Shown: positions 58,395 through 64,000 of the stretch, piece by piece
Position numbering within the stretch: position 1 is the first letter of the stretch
Layout of the letters: each line of letters opens with the position of its first letter
NCBI GenBank assembly: GCA_034440575.1
Contig: JAOTOL010001559.1
Span: 1,216,001 to 1,280,000 of the forward strand
Source: Imbricaverruca yamaguchii
Lineage: Eukaryota > Arthropoda > Thecostraca > Neoverrucidae
Direction of reading: 5' to 3'
Length of the DNA: 64,000 nucleotides
Notes under the pieces: generated by a model
What the model saw: the letters and a program-made list of their open reading frames with translations, nothing else
The model's database searches: none
Told to the model about the DNA's origin: nothing
Program-made: the position numbers and the translations under genes

Positions 58395-59525
58395 ACACCT
58401 GCCCGAGGTCATCTGTCACAGAACACCACACCTGCCCGAGGTTCCTCTGCCACAGAACGCCACACCTGCCCGAGGTTCCCTGCCACAGAACAACACACCT
58501 ACCCGAGGTTCCCTGTCACAGAACACCACACCTGCCCGAGGTTCCCTGCCACAGAACGCCACACCTGCCCGAGGTTCCCTGCCACAGAACGCCACACCTA
58601 CCCGAGGTTCCCTGCCACAGAACACCACACCTGCAAAACACCCGAGGTTCCCTGTCACAGAACACCACACCTGCCCGGTCTCTCAAGAACCACACCCGCC
58701 CAGGTTCCCTGCCACAGAACGCCACACCTGCCCGAGGTTCCCTGCCACAGAACGCCACACCTGCCCGTCCCTGCCACAGAACGCCACACCTGCCCGAGGT
58801 TCCCTGCCACAGAACGCCACACCTACCCGAGGTTCCCTGCCACAGAACGCCACACCTGCCCGAGGTTCTCTGCTACAGAACGCCACACCTGCCCGAGGTT
58901 CCCTGCTACAGAACGCCACACCTACCCGAGGTTCCCTGCCACAGAACGCCACACCCGCCCGAGGTTCCCTGCCACAGAACGCCACACCTACCCGGGGTTC
59001 CCTGCCACAGAACACCACACCTGCCCGAGGTTCTCTGTCACAGAACACCACACCTGCCCGAGGTTCTCTGTCACAGAACACCACACCTGCCCGAGGTCCT
59101 CTGTCACAGAACACCACACCTGCCCGAGGTTCTCTGCCACAGAACACCACACCTGCCCGAGGTTCTCTGCTACAGAACGCCACACCTGCCCGAGGTTCTC
59201 TGCTACCGAACGCCACACCTGCCCGAGGTCCTCTGCCACAGAACGCCACACCTGCCCGAGGTCCCCTGCCACAGAACGCCACACCTGCCCGAGGTTCCCT
59301 GCCACAGAACGCCACACCTGCCCGAGGTTCTCTGTCACAGAACACCACACCTGCCCGAGGTTCTCTGTCACAGAACACCACACCTGCCCGAGGTCCTCTG
59401 TCACAGAACACCACACCTGCCCGAGGTTCTCTGCCACAGAACACCACACCTGCCCGAGGTCCTCTGCTACAGAACGCCACACCTGCCCGAGGTCCCCTGC
59501 CACAGAACGCCACACCTGTTGGAGG
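58395..59525. repeat. Minisatellite, 33-bp unit, ~34 copies
   Basis: The unit contains CACACCTGCCCGAGGTTCCC, then TGCCACAGAACGC, with variants TCTCTG, TGTCACAG, TGCTACAG and CTACCCGAGG. Partial units occur near 58630-58770. Two blocks of about 300 bp (59020-59160 onward and 59320-59460 onward) have the same variant order, indicating a block duplication. The 394-codon plus frame and the minus frames are artefacts. Confidence 0.97.
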
Positions 59526-61220
<1,695 letters not shown>

Positions 61221-61332
61221 TTCTATATCTTTCTCCAGCTGTTGTGCAGGAAGACTTTTCGCATCTCGGGAGTAGGTGCAGTTTTGCAGGACGCTATAGC
61301 CCGGACACCGTGGCTGATCCGAACATGTGGCA

Positions 61333-61886
61333 GTTCTGCACAACAAGGCTCAGTTCTGCAACGCACCACAGCGGGCAGGTAGCAGCCGGCTCAGTTCTGC
61401 ACTACACCACAGCGGGCAGGTAGCAGCCGGCTCAGTTCTGCACTACACCACAGCGGGCAGGTAGCAGCCGGCTCAGTTCTGCACTACACCACAGCGGGCA
61501 GGTAGCAGCCGGCTCAGTTCTGCACTACACCACAGCGGGCAGGTAGCAGCCGGCTCGGTTCTGCACTACACCACAGCGGGCAGGTAGCAGCCGGCTCAGT
61601 TCTGCACTACACCACAGCGGGCAGGTAGCAGCCGGCTCAGTTCTGCACTACACCACAGCGGGCAGGTAGCAGCCGGCTCAGTTCTGCACTACACCACAGC
61701 GGGCAGGTAGCAGCCGGCTCGGTTCTGCACTACACCACAGCGGGCAGGTAGCAGCCGGCTCGGTTCTGCACTACACCACAGCGGGCAGGTAGCAGCCGGC
61801 TCGGTTCTGCACTACACCACAGCGGGCAGGTAGCAGCCGGCTCGGTTCTGCACTACACCACAGCGGGCAGGTAGCAGCCGGCGCGG
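61333..61886. repeat. Minisatellite, 41-bp unit, ~13 copies
   Basis: The unit contains CTCAGTTCTGCACTACACCA, then CAGCGGGCAGGTAGCAGCCGG. It is the most uniform array in the window. Copies differ mainly at CTCAGTT versus CTCGGTT, with the G form clustered to the right. This suggests recent expansion. Confidence 0.97.
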
Positions 61887-62417
61887 CACGACGTCACGTG
61901 GTGAGAAGAGGTGAAATGGGCCTCGCCCCGGTGAAAGACGGAAGCCGCTTTCCAATGGTCGTAACGGTAAAAACACGGAGCTGTGTGTCGCTGTGCCGCT
62001 GTGCGGGGAATGACTGGCTGCGGGCTCAGGTGGTGAAGGCGTAACAACGCGTCCGGAACACGTTCTGACAGCTCGTGTTGTTCATCTTCTGTTTTCAATA
62101 CATGCCGTCCACTATCCAATACTTGTAATGCACTGTCTGACATGTCACTCTGGGGAAGCCGAATTCTGAGACTGATGCCAGTCTCGGGATTAGACCAGAA
62201 TTATGCATCGTATTCAAAGGCGAGTGTTAGCAGCTGTATCTATGCTACATATGTGTTGCATGCTTGAAGTAAATCCCACAACATGGCTCTAAATGTGTAA
62301 AATACAACATCATGATAAGCTGTTCTATGACCAGGCAGACTAAGATAGAGCCATGGGATTAGTCGGAGTTTCAGCGGGGCTATGGGGAATATATTCAAAT
62401 GGTCTTTCTTCGCGGGC

Positions 62418-63251
62418 TTAACCCGCGCCGTCTTTCCTGTCAAATCCTCCCACCCCGTCTCGGGGGGGGGGGCGGTTGAAGACCCTCCCTCTAAAATCCA
62501 AACTAAGCATCGCACGAAAACGAAAGAGGTCCCATCGGAAAGCGCTCGACGAGTAGGGTCCGGGTCCACCGCCCAAAAAAAATTCCACCAAAGTGACGTC
62601 ACCAGGGGGCTAGATTTTCACGACTTTTCACGACTTGCATTGTTTTTTACTCTGGGGAGTTCATTTTGGGATATATGAGAAAAGAAAAAAAATTTAGAAT
62701 GAGAAAAGAACAGCGAAATCGACCAGGGCTATAATTTGTTTTGGCTCCCCAAAAATATTTTTTTTTTAATTTCAAAATTTTGAGTTTTAAAGTTTTCTTT
62801 ACTTTTCTTCTCCAGTGGGTAGAGCAGACCGGGAAATGTTGTTGGAAGTCAACTTGTCCTAATAAAAAATGCTTACTTTAGCCAGAATCCTGTATTTCAA
62901 CTGCAATATGGCAAATACGCAAAATTTATTTGTAGTCAAAAAGGAAAAAAGGAAAAATTCAACTCCTACGTTTTGTTGCACCCGTAAAGATAAGCAAACG
63001 CCGAAAGTTTCATTAAATTATCTGTATCCGTTAAAGCGTGACGACTGGTTGAACTTCTTTAGAGGTGACCTCACTTGACCTTGACTAACTCATTGACCCT
63101 AGATGACCTGACCTAAATGTTTTGAATCAGCATGTCAAATTGATGTGGGAAAAGGTATGCCAAATTTGGGCGCGCTGCCGCGCGCCGTTCGTCCGCTACC
63201 CGCTAAAAAACCTGAGGGGGGCGGTTGAAGAACCCCCCGAGACGGGACGGG
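62418..63251 (-). mobile_element. Family T2 element, copy d (inverted)
   Basis: This is the reverse orientation of the 984-1814 element. TTAACCCGCGCCGTC at 62418 is the right terminus and GAGACGGGACGGG ending near 63251 is the left terminus. The outer TTAA on that side is mutated (GTGTGCC). The central CACGACTTTTCACGACTT and AGGTCA-rich blocks are present. No transposase is encoded. Confidence 0.85.
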
Positions 63252-64000
63252 TGTGCCACATATCGCATTCATGGTGCAAGAAAATCGGTCAAGCATATTG
63301 TTTGTTGTATGCTTATATATTGATCCAGCGACGTGCCTTCAAGCTATGCTATTTGTATTTTTTAAAAGAAATAAACTAGTTGATGCAACATGCATTCACA
63401 CAATCACGACATCAAACAATTTGTTTAAGTCCCCGCCGTTTACGTCTAAAGTTATCGACATGCGCAATGACAAAATGTGTTCAAGCAGCTGAATACCATC
63501 TACACACTCAATACCTACACAGAATCAGACCCTTGTCACAATGGCACCTGTAAAAAGGAAGACCGCGTAAACCCCACGCTGGTGGGGGCGATTGTGTTCA
63601 GTTGCTGATGAGCTATCTTGCCATTATCCCACCTGTTCGTAGCGCGCGTGGTGTGATCGCAGGCATTTCGGGCAGCCTTCGCCTGACGGTTACCATACAG
63701 TAGCCCAAACCGGGCACATATGCATGAACCATAATACATGGTACCATGGAACAATACCTGGCACAATACTTAACACAGATACATCAACCACAATACCTGG
63801 CATAATATATGGCACTATGGCACAACACCTGAATGAGGTACATGGATCATAATGTCGAGCACTATGCCTGACACCATAGCACAATATCTGGCGCAGATAC
63901 ATTAACCACAATACAGTGACCGCAACACAAATATTGACATTGACCACAGGGAGGGAAGCAAAGACAAAGACACATATTCTGACTAATGCTTGCTTTATTG
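63252..64000. other. No gene recognised; degenerate ~118-bp repeat at 63700-63920
   Basis: At 63700-63920 phrases such as ACAATACCTGGCACAATAC, CAGATACATCAACCACAATA and CAGATACATTAACCACAATA recur. The last two are 118 bp apart. This looks like an old tandem repeat. No gene is supported up to the window edge. Confidence 0.55.

Overview
This is eukaryotic nuclear DNA, most likely from an arthropod and perhaps a crustacean. There is no operon structure and coding density is very low. The only intact single-copy gene I recognise is a secreted cysteine-rich protein built of DUF4789-type modules, a family I know from insects and crustaceans. Everything else is transposon-derived or tandemly repeated. 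The taxon is inferred from protein families and is not proven.

Layout. 1-1.8 kb: two TTAA-flanked non-autonomous DNA elements, called here families T1 and T2. 2.9-5.4 kb (minus): a 5'-truncated CR1/L2-like LINE with an open endonuclease-tail plus reverse transcriptase frame. 7.9-9.2 kb (minus): the DUF4789-like gene, with a TATA-like box upstream. 11.2-12.8 kb: a decayed jockey-like LINE. 14-29 kb: a dense run of minisatellites with units from 12 to 44 bp, and one further TTAA-type element (T3, 26.7-27.7 kb). 29-34.5 kb: a long hairpin microsatellite, T2 and T1 copies, a tRNA-derived SINE and an 81-bp repeat. 34.7-43 kb: two different DNA transposons with terminal inverted repeats and broken transposase genes, with a LINE remnant and a second SINE between them. 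43.8-52.5 kb: T1 and T2 copies inserted in or next to a duplicated ~1.1-kb unit that carries degenerate paralogous reading frames. 53-64 kb: microsatellites, three large minisatellites, a third transposase remnant (55.9-56.9 kb, minus) and a T2 copy.

Most interesting points. (1) The two TIR elements (34681-36905 and 39341-42997) and the remnant at 55.9-56.9 kb share protein signatures: an FD(I/V)A block, a DG(K/R/H) block and, in the first two, D(G/T)TxxNTG. The two elements also begin with similar ends, (CT)AGGGTGT. This suggests one transposase superfamily with divergent families. (2) A paralogous near-empty site at 52291-52310 shows directly that family T2 inserts at TTAA. (3) T1, T2 and T3 all carry AGGTCA-type half-sites, often as TGACCTNAGGTCA. 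(4) The SINE has clean target-site duplications. No functional RNA gene, CRISPR array or prokaryotic feature was seen. Long open frames over minisatellites are a by-product of repeat units without stop codons and are not called as genes.
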